DNA of 62,002 bases from Trichlorobacter thiogenes. GTDB lineage: Bacteria > Desulfobacterota > Desulfuromonadia > Geobacterales > Pseudopelobacteraceae. The DNA lies in contig NZ_FUWR01000017.1 in the NCBI RefSeq assembly GCF_900167465.1, forward strand, positions 2,501 to 64,502. Reading direction: 5' to 3'. This document shows, in pieces, positions 29,879 to 39,991 of this stretch (positions are counted from its first letter, which is position 1; each line of letters opens with the position of its first letter). Both the position numbers and the translations under genes were made by a program. The notes beneath the pieces were generated by a model. The model saw only the letters and a program-made list of their open reading frames with translations, had not been told where the DNA came from and searched no databases.

Positions 29879-30899
29879 GTGTCTCTTTTATTTCTTCGTA
29901 CTCCTTTGCTTCCACGCCATCACGTCCCCGTTCTTTTACCAGATAAAGCGCCTCATCAGCACGTTTGAGCAGGGTTTCTGGTGTGTCATCGGCATGTACT
30001 TCAGCGACACCGATTGAAAGGGTTACCTTAAATTCGTTTCCATCAAGGATAAAGCGGCTTTCGCGGATGTTGGTGCAGATCTTTTCAGCAAGTTTGGTTG
30101 CTGGCTGCAAGCTGGCCTTGATCAGTACCAGGGCAAACTCGTCGCCGCCGAAGCGGGCCAGGAAGTCACTCTCCCGCAGGGTTGCCTTGATCTTGAAAGA
30201 GACCCCTTTCAGGATCCGGTCACCAGCCTGATGGCCATGGCTGTCGTTGATGGTCTTAAAGTAATCAACGTCAATCATCATCAGTGTAAACGGTTCTTTG
30301 TAGCGCTGATGCAGGGCGATCATCTCCAGCAGTTTCTCATCAAAATAGGCCCGGTTGGCCAGTTGGGTCAGGCCATCAATCCGCACAGCAGTCTTTAATG
30401 CCTCAATCTGTTCCCGTTGGGTTGCCAGAATAGCCTGGGAGCTTGCCAGCTCGCCTTTCAGTTCGCTGTTGCTGGCAATAACCCGGTCAATCTCAGCAAT
30501 CAGCAGGGCATGGGCTGCGGCCAGCTCATCCGGCAGGTCGGCCTGTTCAATCCCGGCACGGACTTCGCGCAGGGCATGGGAGGAATCGCTGGCAGCGCGG
30601 TCCGTACGATGGATTGCGGTTGCCAATGAAAGCAGGATACTGCGGATGGTTTGGGCCGAGTCGCTGATCTGCTGTTCACGGGGGTCAACCTTGCCACTGT
30701 CGGGCAGTTCTACCCCGTGCCGGGCCTTGCTGAGATCTGACCTTTTCTGGAAATAGTCAACAAGGGCACTGAACGGGGCAGTCACAATCTGCCCGATCAG
30801 ATCAAGCACGTAGTTGATGCCATCAGACTTCAGCATCCGCGCAAAGGGGTGCAGCATCAGTCCGACAAGCAGTCCGCCACTAAAAATAAACCAGCTCAT
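29859..30899 (-). CDS. Diguanylate cyclase (GGDEF), membrane-anchored
   Basis: Predicted c-di-GMP synthase of 346 aa. One hydrophobic segment lies at the N-terminus (about residues 2-20), followed by a helical/coiled-coil linker and a C-terminal GGDEF domain (about 180-340). The active-site motif GGDEF is intact. RESD lies exactly five residues before it, forming the RxxD inhibitory I-site, so product inhibition is likely. A gggagaa site precedes the ATG. No sensory domain is recognised. Its stop lies inside the convergent tcdA gene (20-nt overlap). Confidence 0.93.
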   Translation of the reverse strand: MSWFIFSGGLLVGLMLHPFARMLKSDGINYVLDLIGQIVTAPFSALVDYFQKRSDLSKARHGVELPDSGKVDPREQQISDSAQTIRSILLSLATAIHRTDRAASDSSHALREVRAGIEQADLPDELAAAHALLIAEIDRVIASNSELKGELASSQAILATQREQIEALKTAVRIDGLTQLANRAYFDEKLLEMIALHQRYKEPFTLMMIDVDYFKTINDSHGHQAGDRILKGVSFKIKATLRESDFLARFGGDEFALVLIKASLQPATKLAEKICTNIRESRFILDGNEFKVTLSIGVAEVHADDTPETLLKRADEALYLVKERGRDGVEAKEYEEIKETLSQADA

Positions 30900-30922
30900 A
30901 GCATGTTCTCCCGATCAAACAA

Positions 30923-31996
30923 TCAGTTCGTTCCTGTTGCCTCAGCGCCGATGGCGCGAATCGCCTCGTAGATGACATGGTCGTATTTGTCCTGGCTGAT
31001 GGCCAGCGCCACGGTCGGAATCCTGAGCAGCGATTTAACAAAGCCGAAGCGCAGGTCCCGCGGCAGCAGGTCAATGTAGGCCACCAGATTGGTCTCCTGC
31101 TCAGGCTCAAGTTGCGGTGCCAGTTGGAGCGTGGTAAGCAGATCATTGATGGTGGCGGCCTGCAGGTCATCACGTTGATCGGCAGCCTTGGTTGAGACTG
31201 TTTCATTCCAGCCATTCAGGATTTCAGCAGCGGTCAGAGGGCGTCCTTCACGATTGGTCAGCCAGCGCATGAAGGTGATGGCGGCCTCTTTGCCGATGAT
31301 GCCGGCATAGACCTCCATGGCCAGGTCGCCGGGGAAATGGCAGTGCTGACGCAGGGTACTGACCATCTCCCAGCCCCGCTCCGTCGGCTCCACCTGCATA
31401 TCCATTGGCGCGCCCTGTTTGGCCAGCAGGCTGCTGTTGCCGGACAGGAAGCCGCGTACCTCACTGTTCAGCTCTCGTGATGCTGCATAGCGGGCCCAGC
31501 ATTGGTAGTCGCTTTCCACATACAGCATCACCATCCGGTCGATCAGGGCCCGGTCAAGGGTGGCAACCTGATAGGTGCCATCCGGCGGGTTGATGGTGAC
31601 CACTACCTTGTGGCGGGGGGAAAGGCTGTGGGTGTGCAGGGCACGTTGTAACCCCTCGGCTGGCGGTTCTACAAACTGGAAAATCGCCTGCAGGGTATCC
31701 TCCTGCTGTGCCCGGTTCAGTTCATCACAGTGGACTAGCGTTGGCGGGGCGTCATCTTCCGGCCACCAGGAAGGGCGTGACCAGTGCATGACGTTGCCTT
31801 CACGAAACGGGATACCAACCAGATCACCCACTTCCATCTGTCCCAGACGCAGTGGTGCATAACGCCAACCGATTTCACGGCAAACCTGTATAATGCCGGC
31901 TGTCTTGCCCACGCCACGATGCCCCACCACGCAGGGGGTCAGGTCGGTTTTGGTGAGCAGTTCCTTCAGGACAACCTTCACCTGTTCAATGTTCAT
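30923..31996 (-). CDS. MoxR-type AAA ATPase
   Basis: AAA+ ATPase of 357 aa, probably a chaperone of the MoxR group. Walker A is GHRGVGKT near residue 25, Walker B is LVHCDELNRA, sensor 1 is VVVTINPP, and DRALIDRM near 160 fits the arginine-finger region. The ATG at 31996 has aggagg 9 nt upstream. The ATG at 32005 directly abuts that site and is less likely. MoxR proteins usually pair with a VWA-domain protein encoded next door, and none is seen here. It lies 23 nt upstream of the diguanylate cyclase gene on the same strand, so the two may be co-transcribed. Confidence 0.85.
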   Translation of the reverse strand: MNIEQVKVVLKELLTKTDLTPCVVGHRGVGKTAGIIQVCREIGWRYAPLRLGQMEVGDLVGIPFREGNVMHWSRPSWWPEDDAPPTLVHCDELNRAQQEDTLQAIFQFVEPPAEGLQRALHTHSLSPRHKVVVTINPPDGTYQVATLDRALIDRMVMLYVESDYQCWARYAASRELNSEVRGFLSGNSSLLAKQGAPMDMQVEPTERGWEMVSTLRQHCHFPGDLAMEVYAGIIGKEAAITFMRWLTNREGRPLTAAEILNGWNETVSTKAADQRDDLQAATINDLLTTLQLAPQLEPEQETNLVAYIDLLPRDLRFGFVKSLLRIPTVALAISQDKYDHVIYEAIRAIGAEATGTN

Positions 31997-32169
31997 CTGC
32001 TGCATCCTCCTTGAATAACAGTGGAATCATAGATGAAAGAGTGGTGCGCTTCAAGCGTTAATGGACTAATTCACTCTTTTTGTATTGCTTTGTTGAGGTT
32101 ATCCTTTTTTGTGGTACATAGATTTACATGAACTAGTACCCTCACCGAATGACGCTAAGGATAGCTGAT

Positions 32170-34758
32170 ATGACTGATTTTGCGGGCAATAAGTGGGGCC
32201 CTCGGCAGCTGCTGGCCCTGCTGCTGCTAATGGGGGCTGCACTGCTGGGCACTATTCTGGCGCCGCAGCTCTTTACCGGGTTTAACTATCTGTTGGGCAG
32301 TATCGCTGTGATGCTGATTTTAAGGCTTTTCGGGCCTGTCTGGGCGGGCGTTGCCGCGGTGATCGCCGCCCTCTGGTGCAAGCAGCTGTTTGGCCACTTC
32401 TATCCGGTTGTCTGGCTGGGGCTGGAACCGCTTTTTGTTGCGTACTGGCAGAAACGTCGTCCCAAAGATACACTGATCCTGGCAGACACGGTGTACTGGT
32501 TGATTGTTGGGATGCCGGTGATTTTCATACTCTTTCAGATGGTCATGAAGGTGCCGCTGCTGGGGACAACAACAGCAGCGCTGATGTATATGGTTATAGG
32601 GGTTACCAATGCCCTGATTGCTACGTTGCTGATTAATCAGTTCTCTCTGGAGCGTCTGGTCTGGCCAGGGAGACAGCAGGGGGCGGTGACCATTGTCCAG
32701 TTTTTGTTTCAGGTGCTGATGCTGACCATTGTCCTGCCTGCTCTGCTGGTGCTGGTGCTAACTGGAAGGGAGCGGGAGGCGACCGTTAAGCAGAAGCTGC
32801 TGGATACTTTGGAGATCAAGTCGCGGCAGGTCGGCTACGAGATCAGGCAGAAGATCTTTGATGGCACTTATCCGGAGAAATTCGACGGGCTGGACCGTCA
32901 AAAGCTTGATTTAGGGGCGGTCACGAAGGTTTTACAGGGGATCCAGGCCAACCAGCAAATCCAGTTACATCTGATGGCCAATAAGGGAGAGGTACTGGCC
33001 TCAACAAATCCTGAAGTGGGCAGGCTGTCAAACTATGATCCGCTAAGTCTGGGTAAGGCCAGTCAGACGGCACAGGAGCATGTCTTTTACCGTATACCCC
33101 CCAATAATCCGCCGGTGCCACTTTGGCAGCGAGCTGGCAAGAGTACCTATATCAGGGTCTACCCAATCCCCAAGACGCCGGTATACGCCATTGCAGAGAT
33201 GCCGTTTGCTCCCTATCAGGCTAAAATTCTGCGGGGACATCGGAATGCCCTGGTTGCCATGTTGATGTATCTGGCCGTCGGCACCGTGCTGGCTACGCTG
33301 GTGGCACGCAGGATTGCTGCCCCGCTGGAACAGCTGTCAAAGACGACCACTGATCTGCCGGGCAAGCTGGTGTCTGAAGATCTTGTCTGGCCCTCCAGTG
33401 CCATCAGCGAGATTGCAACGCTGGTGGAAAATGCCCGCCAGATGGGCCATACGCTGAGTGGCCAGTTTCGGGAGATCGCCCAGATCAATACGGAGCTTGA
33501 GGGGCGTGTAGAGGAGCGAACCCTTGAGTTGAGCGCAACCAATCAATCTTTGCGTCAAGAGATTGATGATCGGATCGCTGCAGAACGCCAGCGCGATCAC
33601 CTGATGGATGAACTGACGATTCAGCTCCGTTTCCTGCAGACCCTGATGGATGCCATTCCCAATCCGATCTATTTCAAGGATACCCAGGGGCGTTATCAGG
33701 GGTTTAACCAGGCCTTTGGCCAGGCCTTGGGAGTCAGCCGTGAGCAGGTGATCGGTAAGAGCGCTGATGCACTCTATCAGCCCAAGGTTGCGGCATTTCA
33801 TCGGGAAAAAGATGATCAGCTCTTTGCTGCAGGCGGGATACAACAGTATGAAGCAGATATCCTGTATGCCGACAGAAACACCCATACTGTTATTGTCAAT
33901 AAAGCAACCTACCATACGTTGTCAGGTGAACTGTCCGGCCTGATTGGTGCTTTCATTGATATTACCGAACGCAAGCAGGCCGAGCTTGAACGTGACCGGC
34001 TGATGCAGGAGCTGGAGGCCAAGAACAAGGAGCTGGAGAGTATCATCTATGTCTCATCCCATGACCTTCGTTCGCCACTGGTGAATATCCAGGGCTTCAG
34101 CCGTAAACTGGCTAAAAGCTGCGCTGCCCTGAACAAGACGCTTGCAGAGATTGAGTTGCCGCAGGAAAGCCGCGATGAACTGCTGAAGCTGTTGACCGAG
34201 AGTATGCCCCGCTCGATCGAGTTTATTACCGGCAGCGTTGAGAAGATGGATAGCCTGTTGTCAGGCCTCTTACGGCTCTCCCGGCTGGGGCGGGCAGCCA
34301 TAACCATAGAAAACCTTGACATGAATCTGTTAATAAGCAAAATAATCAATTCCCTCGCCTACCAGGTTGAATCAAGCGGTGCCCGGATAACCGTCGGGCA
34401 GCTGTTACCATGCCGGGGAGATGCGGTTCAGATCAGTCAGGTCTTTACCAATCTGCTGGACAATGCGATCAAGTACCGTTCGACGGATCGTCTGCTTGAG
34501 GTGCGTGTCTCAAGTGTTATGTGCGATGATGCAGTTCAGTACTGTGTTGAGGACAATGGTATCGGTATTCATCCTGATTACCAGAACCAGGTCTGGGAAA
34601 TCTTCCATCGGATCAATCCTCGGGATATTCCTGGTGAAGGGTTGGGGTTGACTGTTTCACGCAGAATTCTGGATCGCTTGAATGGAACCATCTGGCTTGA
34701 ATCTGAGGAAGGGGCAGGAAGCCGTTTCTTTGTGACACTTCCTGCACAAAGGAGCTGA
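32170..34758 (+). CDS. PAS-domain sensor histidine kinase, multi-pass membrane
   Basis: Membrane histidine kinase of 862 aa. The N-terminal 200 residues hold about six transmembrane segments, followed by an extracytoplasmic region (about 210-360) and another membrane helix near 360-382. A HAMP-like linker, a coiled coil and a PAS domain (about 495-605, DAIPNPIYFKDTQGRYQGFN) come next. The HisKA phosphorylation site is His631 in VSSHDLRSPLVN, and the ATPase domain has N-box LLDNAIKY and G-box GEGLGLTVSRRI. The ATG at 32170 has taagga 8 nt upstream; the ATG at 32149 lacks such a site. It is followed after 4 nt by a receiver gene. The stimulus is unknown. Confidence 0.92.
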   Translation: MTDFAGNKWGPRQLLALLLLMGAALLGTILAPQLFTGFNYLLGSIAVMLILRLFGPVWAGVAAVIAALWCKQLFGHFYPVVWLGLEPLFVAYWQKRRPKDTLILADTVYWLIVGMPVIFILFQMVMKVPLLGTTTAALMYMVIGVTNALIATLLINQFSLERLVWPGRQQGAVTIVQFLFQVLMLTIVLPALLVLVLTGREREATVKQKLLDTLEIKSRQVGYEIRQKIFDGTYPEKFDGLDRQKLDLGAVTKVLQGIQANQQIQLHLMANKGEVLASTNPEVGRLSNYDPLSLGKASQTAQEHVFYRIPPNNPPVPLWQRAGKSTYIRVYPIPKTPVYAIAEMPFAPYQAKILRGHRNALVAMLMYLAVGTVLATLVARRIAAPLEQLSKTTTDLPGKLVSEDLVWPSSAISEIATLVENARQMGHTLSGQFREIAQINTELEGRVEERTLELSATNQSLRQEIDDRIAAERQRDHLMDELTIQLRFLQTLMDAIPNPIYFKDTQGRYQGFNQAFGQALGVSREQVIGKSADALYQPKVAAFHREKDDQLFAAGGIQQYEADILYADRNTHTVIVNKATYHTLSGELSGLIGAFIDITERKQAELERDRLMQELEAKNKELESIIYVSSHDLRSPLVNIQGFSRKLAKSCAALNKTLAEIELPQESRDELLKLLTESMPRSIEFITGSVEKMDSLLSGLLRLSRLGRAAITIENLDMNLLISKIINSLAYQVESSGARITVGQLLPCRGDAVQISQVFTNLLDNAIKYRSTDRLLEVRVSSVMCDDAVQYCVEDNGIGIHPDYQNQVWEIFHRINPRDIPGEGLGLTVSRRILDRLNGTIWLESEEGAGSRFFVTLPAQRS

Positions 34759-34762
34759 AAGG

Positions 34763-35239
34763 ATGTTGCAGACGCTCATGGAAAAACTTGCTAAAAATGA
34801 GGTCACTGTCCTGATCGCCGAGGATGATGACGGCCATGCTGAACTGATCATTGATAACCTGCGAGAAGCAGGGCTTACCAATCAGATCATCCGTTTTCGG
34901 GATGGCCAGGAGGCGCTTGACTTCCTGGCCGGGACGCCAGACACACCGGAAACCCGTCAGAGCGGCGCCGCCTATCTGCTGCTACTGGATATCAGGATGC
35001 CCAGGGTGGATGGGGTGGAGGTGCTGCGTCGGATTAAGCTCACGCCGGAACTGCACAAGATGCCGGTGATCATGCTGACCACCACCGATGATCCCCGTGA
35101 AGTGCAGAACTGCTATGAACTGGGTTGCAGCTGCTATATTACCAAGCCGGTGGATTATGATCGCTTTTCAGAGATGCTGCATCGACTGGGACTGTTCCTG
35201 ATGGTGGTGCAGGTGCCGGATATTAACGGAAAGGCATAA
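34763..35239 (+). CDS. Single-domain response regulator (Rcp1-like receiver)
   Basis: Stand-alone receiver domain of 158 aa. The acidic pocket is [11 protein letters not shown], the phospho-acceptor is Asp76 in [12 protein letters not shown], Thr is in [11 protein letters not shown], and Lys in [11 protein letters not shown]. The long loop between helix 1 and strand 3 and the start pattern resemble the phytochrome-partner Rcp1 group. No output domain is present. It is the probable partner of the kinase 4 nt upstream, and glmS follows 5 nt downstream. Confidence 0.93.
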   Translation: MLQTLMEKLAKNEVTVLIAEDDDGHAELIIDNLREAGLTNQIIRFRDGQEALDFLAGTPDTPETRQSGAAYLLLLDIRMPRVDGVEVLRRIKLTPELHKMPVIMLTTTDDPREVQNCYELGCSCYITKPVDYDRFSEMLHRLGLFLMVVQVPDINGKA

Positions 35240-35244
35240 AACTT

Positions 35245-37074
35245 ATGTGCGGTATTGTTGGCTATATTGGAGAACAGGAAGCAACCCCGATCATCTTTGA
35301 AGGGCTGCGTAAGCTGGAATATCGTGGTTATGATTCTGCCGGTATTGCCACGCTGCAGCCGGATGGTATTGCGATCCGCCGCAGTGAAGGTAAATTGCTT
35401 AACCTGGAAAAGCTGTTACGGGAGCAGCCGCTGAAGGGGACAATAGGCATTGGCCACACCCGCTGGGCCACCCATGGTCGTCCTTCTGAAATCAATGCCC
35501 ACCCCCATACGTCCGGTCCGGTTGTCGTCGTACATAACGGCATTATTGAAAATTACCTGAGCCTGAAGGAACAGTTGAAGGCCGCCGGCCATGAGTTCTC
35601 CAGTCAGACTGATACTGAAGTGATTGCCCATCTGGTTGATGAACGGTTGAAGACTGCCGGGTCCTTTGAGGCAGCAGTCCGTACCGCCCTGCAGGAGCTG
35701 CAGGGGGCCTTTGCAGTCTGCATCCTCTGCAAGGATCAGCCTGACACCCTGATTGCTGCCAAGGTCGGCTCACCGATGGTGGTTGGTCTGGGGCAGGGCG
35801 AGTTCTTTGTGGCCTCAGACATACCGGCTATCCTGGCCCATACCCGTGAGATGGTCTTTATGGAGGATGGTGAGATGGCGGTCTTTAGCAACCAGACAGC
35901 CCGCTTCTCCACCATTGCCGGAGCCACGCTTGAGAAGAAGGCCCGCCATATTGACTGGTCTCCTCTGATGGCAGAAAAAGGTGGTTACAAGCATTTCATG
36001 CTGAAGGAGATCCACGAACAGCCCCGGGCGGTGCGGGATACCATTGCCGGACGGTTGCAGGAACAACTGGGGGATGTCTACCTTGAAGACCTGGGCTATG
36101 ATGATGCCACCCTGCAGACCGTACAGCGGATGGTGATTGTGGCCTGCGGTACCTCCTGGCATGCTGCCCTGACCGGTAAATTTCTGATCGAAGGGCACTG
36201 CCGTATTCCGGTTGAGATTGATATCGCCTCTGAATTCCGCTATCGCAGCCCGGTGATTGATGACAAGACGCTGGTGATGGTCATCTCCCAGTCAGGTGAA
36301 ACCGCCGATACCCTGGCCGCACTGCGCGAAGCCAAGAAGCTGGGGGCTATGAACCTGGCCATCTGCAATGTGCTGGATTCCTCCATTGCCCGTGACGCTG
36401 CCGGAGTGATCTACACCCATGCTGGACCAGAGATCGGGGTGGCCTCCACCAAGGCCTTTGTGACCCAGCTGACGGCGCTGTACCTGTTCACTATCCGTCT
36501 TGGCCGGGCCATTGGCCGTTTGAATGTGGCACAGGGCCAGCAGATGATTGCTGATCTGAAGAAGGTACCGGAACTGCTGGAACAGGCCCTGAAGCTGAAT
36601 GAGCAGACTGAGAAGATTGCCCGTCAGTATATGAATGCCCGCGATTTCCTCTATCTGGGCAGGGGCAGAAACTTCCCGATTGCTCTGGAGGGGGCGCTGA
36701 AGCTGAAGGAGATCTCCTATATCCATGCAGAAGGCTATCCCGCTGGTGAGATGAAGCATGGACCGATCGCCCTGATTGATGAGCATGTGCCGGTGGTGGT
36801 GCTGGTGCCAAAGAACAGCACCTATGAAAAGACGGTCTCTAACATGGAAGAGGTCATTGCCCGTAGCGGTCGCGTGATCGCCCTCTGCAGTGCAGGCGAT
36901 CATGAGGTACAGGACAAGGCTGAGGCAACACTGGAACTGCCTGAACTCAGTGATGACCTTGATCCGATTCTGCTGTCAGTGCCGCTGCAGTTGCTGGCCT
37001 ACCATATTGCCGTGTTGAAGGGGACTGATGTTGATCAGCCAAGGAACCTGGCCAAGAGCGTTACAGTGGAGTAA
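35245..37074 (+). CDS. glmS: Glutamine--fructose-6-phosphate aminotransferase (isomerizing)
   Basis: Makes glucosamine-6-phosphate from fructose-6-phosphate and glutamine, the entry to peptidoglycan and lipid A sugars. The 609-aa protein starts MCGIVGYIG, with Cys2 the N-terminal nucleophile after Met removal. The glutaminase domain covers about 1-225 and two SIS domains follow ([13 protein letters not shown] near 350). The end NLAKSVTVE is typical. The 5-nt gap after the receiver gene leaves no room for a glmS ribozyme leader. Confidence 0.97.
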   Translation: MCGIVGYIGEQEATPIIFEGLRKLEYRGYDSAGIATLQPDGIAIRRSEGKLLNLEKLLREQPLKGTIGIGHTRWATHGRPSEINAHPHTSGPVVVVHNGIIENYLSLKEQLKAAGHEFSSQTDTEVIAHLVDERLKTAGSFEAAVRTALQELQGAFAVCILCKDQPDTLIAAKVGSPMVVGLGQGEFFVASDIPAILAHTREMVFMEDGEMAVFSNQTARFSTIAGATLEKKARHIDWSPLMAEKGGYKHFMLKEIHEQPRAVRDTIAGRLQEQLGDVYLEDLGYDDATLQTVQRMVIVACGTSWHAALTGKFLIEGHCRIPVEIDIASEFRYRSPVIDDKTLVMVISQSGETADTLAALREAKKLGAMNLAICNVLDSSIARDAAGVIYTHAGPEIGVASTKAFVTQLTALYLFTIRLGRAIGRLNVAQGQQMIADLKKVPELLEQALKLNEQTEKIARQYMNARDFLYLGRGRNFPIALEGALKLKEISYIHAEGYPAGEMKHGPIALIDEHVPVVVLVPKNSTYEKTVSNMEEVIARSGRVIALCSAGDHEVQDKAEATLELPELSDDLDPILLSVPLQLLAYHIAVLKGTDVDQPRNLAKSVTVE

Positions 37075-37169
37075 CGAGGCTCTTGTGATTGTCACTGGCC
37101 GCTGCAATGATTGCATGCAAGAGAACATGATCACAGGCATAGGATAGCGCATAGAAAACGCAGGCCATT

Positions 37170-39113
37170 TTATACGTTAGGTGGATCGCTTAAAGCGGAG
37201 GTCACTCTTTGAATCTCTGCTACAAGTGCGCGGGCCAGGAATGGTTTGCTCAAATAGCCGTCAAAGCCTTCTGCGATCAGTCGTTCTTCGGTCCCTTTCA
37301 CCGCATCGGCGGTAAGCGCGATCACCGGTGTGTGTCCGCCAGTTTCAGCCTCTTGTGCGCGGATCGCCTGCAGTGCCTCAATGCCGTTCATCTCCGGCAT
37401 CTGAATATCCATCAGAATCAGATCAATGCCCCCCTGCTGCCAGATGGCGACTGCCGTTTTGCCATTGTCGGCACACAGCGAATAACAGCCTAACTTTTGC
37501 AGCAACAATTCAGCGGTGCGCTGATTAAGTGGATTGTCCTCAGCAAGCAGGATAGTAAGTGGTGCGGTTGGCAGTTCAAGAGCCGATGCGAGCTGCCGGG
37601 AGGAGAATGCCTCAGCGTGTTCCGATACCATAAGAGGTAGTTCCAGGTGGAATTGGCTGCCTCTTCCCTCTTCACTTTCAGCCCAGACGTATCCTCTCAT
37701 CAACGCCGCCAGCTGGCAGCAGATGGTAAGACCGAGGCCGGTGCCGCCAAATCTACGGGTGGTGCTGGCATCAGCCTGGGTAAATGGATCAAATACTTTG
37801 GCCAACGCCTCTTGTGACATGCCGATACCGGTGTCGGATACCGTTATGCATACAAGCGCCTGATTGTCTTGATAATGCATCAATTCAGCCTTAATGGTGA
37901 TCATTCCGCGCTCGGTAAATTTTATGGCATTGGAAAGCAGATTGAGCAGGATCTGTTTTATCCGTAACTGATCTCCTGTGAAAAGACCACCAAGCTCCGG
38001 CGCCACCTGGCAATTGTAACTCAATCCCTTGTTGGATATCTTGGAAGTTTGCATTGCAAGCACCTCTTTTAAACAGCGCTGCAATGAAAAATCGGCATAT
38101 TCCAGTTCTACCTTCCCTGCTTCAATCTTGGACAGGTCAAGGATGTCGTTGATGATGCTGAGCAGGTTTTCAGAAGACAGTGCGATGGCATCCAGATATT
38201 CCTGCTGTTCCGGTGTCAACTCACTAAAACGCAACAGCTCCACCATCCCCATCACACCATTCATAGGCGTACGGATTTCATGGCTCATGTTGGCCAAAAA
38301 GCTGCTTTTTGCCTGGTTGGCAGCCTCTGCCTGAGCCGTGGCTGCTTTCAGGTCAGCGGTACGGTCAGCAATTTTCTGTTCAAGCTCTGAATGGGATGCA
38401 GCGAGCCTGCTGCGCATCTCGTTCAGAGCACTGACCAACTGCCCGATCTCGTCGTTGTAGGGATATTCAAGCCGTTGCGGCTTGTTTTCATGCTCTTTCA
38501 GATCCAGTTGTGACACGGTTGCAGCAAGTGCTGTCAGCGGCCGAGACAGGCGTCTGGTGATCACCCAGTAAAAGATCAGCCATAGGCCTGCGGTTTTAAT
38601 AAGCGAGTTGATCAGGATAACCAGAAAACTGTACTTGACCCGTTCAACGGCTACGTCACGGTTTGAGTAGAGTACCAACCTGCCCAGTGCGTGGGGGGCG
38701 TGCCCTTCGACAACACATTTTGACCATAATGGCAGTTCATGTTTTTGATAGGGCGCTAACCATCTCTTGCCCTGTAGGGCGGAATCCGGGGGGACCTCTC
38801 CATCTGAGGCGATGACCTCGCCGGCGTGGTTTTCAATCTTGACACCGGTAATGATTGCTGTCTGGCGGATACCTTTGGCCAGGGAGTCCAGCAGTGTACG
38901 GTCGTAGGTCCAGATCGCATCAGAGACAGCAGGAGCAAATGAACGGCCCAACGCAACCAGGTCAGAGGAGATGGTTGTCTGAATCGTGGCATATTCCAGT
39001 GCCAGTTGGCTGCACGTTACCGCGATTGCCAGTACCAGGTACCAGCCGAATACCAGCTTAAATAATCGTCCTGCAAGGTTTGTAAGCCGCTGCATCAGTC
39101 TCTGGCCTTTCAC
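37170..39113 (-). CDS. Hybrid sensor histidine kinase/response regulator
   Basis: Membrane hybrid kinase of 647 aa. Two transmembrane segments (about residues 18-40 and 160-185) flank a periplasmic domain, then come a HAMP domain, a coiled coil, HisKA with phospho-His near 280 (LANMSHEIRTPMNGVMG), and an ATPase domain (NLLSNAIKFTERG, GTGLGLTICCQL). The C-terminal receiver runs from about 515, with Asp in LILMDIQMPEMNG and Lys in YLSKPF. Its ATG overlaps the stop of the periplasmic binding-protein gene by 4 nt, so the two probably form a sensor pair. There is no output domain; signal would pass to another protein. Confidence 0.93.
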   Translation of the reverse strand: MKGQRLMQRLTNLAGRLFKLVFGWYLVLAIAVTCSQLALEYATIQTTISSDLVALGRSFAPAVSDAIWTYDRTLLDSLAKGIRQTAIITGVKIENHAGEVIASDGEVPPDSALQGKRWLAPYQKHELPLWSKCVVEGHAPHALGRLVLYSNRDVAVERVKYSFLVILINSLIKTAGLWLIFYWVITRRLSRPLTALAATVSQLDLKEHENKPQRLEYPYNDEIGQLVSALNEMRSRLAASHSELEQKIADRTADLKAATAQAEAANQAKSSFLANMSHEIRTPMNGVMGMVELLRFSELTPEQQEYLDAIALSSENLLSIINDILDLSKIEAGKVELEYADFSLQRCLKEVLAMQTSKISNKGLSYNCQVAPELGGLFTGDQLRIKQILLNLLSNAIKFTERGMITIKAELMHYQDNQALVCITVSDTGIGMSQEALAKVFDPFTQADASTTRRFGGTGLGLTICCQLAALMRGYVWAESEEGRGSQFHLELPLMVSEHAEAFSSRQLASALELPTAPLTILLAEDNPLNQRTAELLLQKLGCYSLCADNGKTAVAIWQQGGIDLILMDIQMPEMNGIEALQAIRAQEAETGGHTPVIALTADAVKGTEERLIAEGFDGYLSKPFLARALVAEIQRVTSALSDPPNV

Positions 39114-39991
39114 TCTTTGAGCATGTGCGGATAATAACGACGTACCTTTTTACGGTCTTCCTGCGGGTACCAGCGTTCTGAAAACTGTTGGTAGGACTTT
39201 TTGGCCCGCTCTCGATCCAGAACCGTATTAACCTTTTTGATGACAGACCGCCCCCAGTCATTTCCCGTACATGCGACATAGGTGTAAAGATACGGCGGCG
39301 TTCCGGCAATCGAACGGTTCAGCGGCATGTCGTTCAGCCCCATACGGATGTTCTGAAATGCAGCCTCGTGAGAAAACATGATCAGGTAGTCCAGGTCGCC
39401 ATTCTGCATCATCTGAAACAGCTGATCTCCTGTTAAGGTCCTAATAACCAGATTGGGGCTATCCTTGTAGCGCTGGATGACTGGATCAATATTGGGTGCA
39501 TAGGAGCGTCCGGCCATAATCCCTCCAACCAGATCCTTACGCTTAAACAGTGCTTCCAGCACAATCGGGTTTTCCCTGCCAAACAGAGCAGCCTTGTTTT
39601 TCAGAAAGATGATCCGGTTGTCCAGGTGTGTCAGCGCCGGTTTTGATATCGCCAAATTCAATTCTTTGGCCGGCGCTAAAAAAATTCCAGGCGTACAGAT
39701 ATTAGTTCCCCTGAGAAACTCCTGTTTCCGCCTGGCAAAACTCATGCGTGTAATTTTGTGGTCAAAGTCCGGCATGTTGTCGATAAGCGTCTGCAGTTCC
39801 CCGTCAAAGCTGCCACTGGCTGCGTATGTCCCGTCAAGAATCTGGAACGGCGGGAAATCGATCACGCTCCAGACCAGGGTTTCTTTGGCCTGAACAGGGC
39901 GCACAGCTGTCGAAACCAGCAGAAACATGATGAACAAAAAGAGAAAACAAGAGCTTGGTGTTGACCAGGTGTGTCGCATCACGTTGCGCAT
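39110..39991 (-). CDS. Periplasmic solute-binding-like protein, probable partner of the hybrid kinase
   Basis: A 293-aa exported protein with a signal peptide (hydrophobic core near residues 15-28, cut near VQA). The mature start KETLVWSVIDFPPFQI and the later segments RKQEFLRGTNICTPGIF and DQLFQMMQNGDLDYLIMF resemble the family-3 solute-binding fold (TIGR02285-type). There is no transporter permease nearby, and the gene overlaps the hybrid kinase by 4 nt. I infer a ligand-sensing role rather than uptake. A ggggag site precedes the ATG at 39991. Confidence 0.82.
   Translation of the reverse strand: MRNVMRHTWSTPSSCFLFLFIMFLLVSTAVRPVQAKETLVWSVIDFPPFQILDGTYAASGSFDGELQTLIDNMPDFDHKITRMSFARRKQEFLRGTNICTPGIFLAPAKELNLAISKPALTHLDNRIIFLKNKAALFGRENPIVLEALFKRKDLVGGIMAGRSYAPNIDPVIQRYKDSPNLVIRTLTGDQLFQMMQNGDLDYLIMFSHEAAFQNIRMGLNDMPLNRSIAGTPPYLYTYVACTGNDWGRSVIKKVNTVLDRERAKKSYQQFSERWYPQEDRKKVRRYYPHMLKE

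Noticed and set aside
35240-35244. glmS ribozyme upstream of glmS
   Set aside because: Only 5 nt separate glmS from the preceding gene, leaving no room for the ribozyme.
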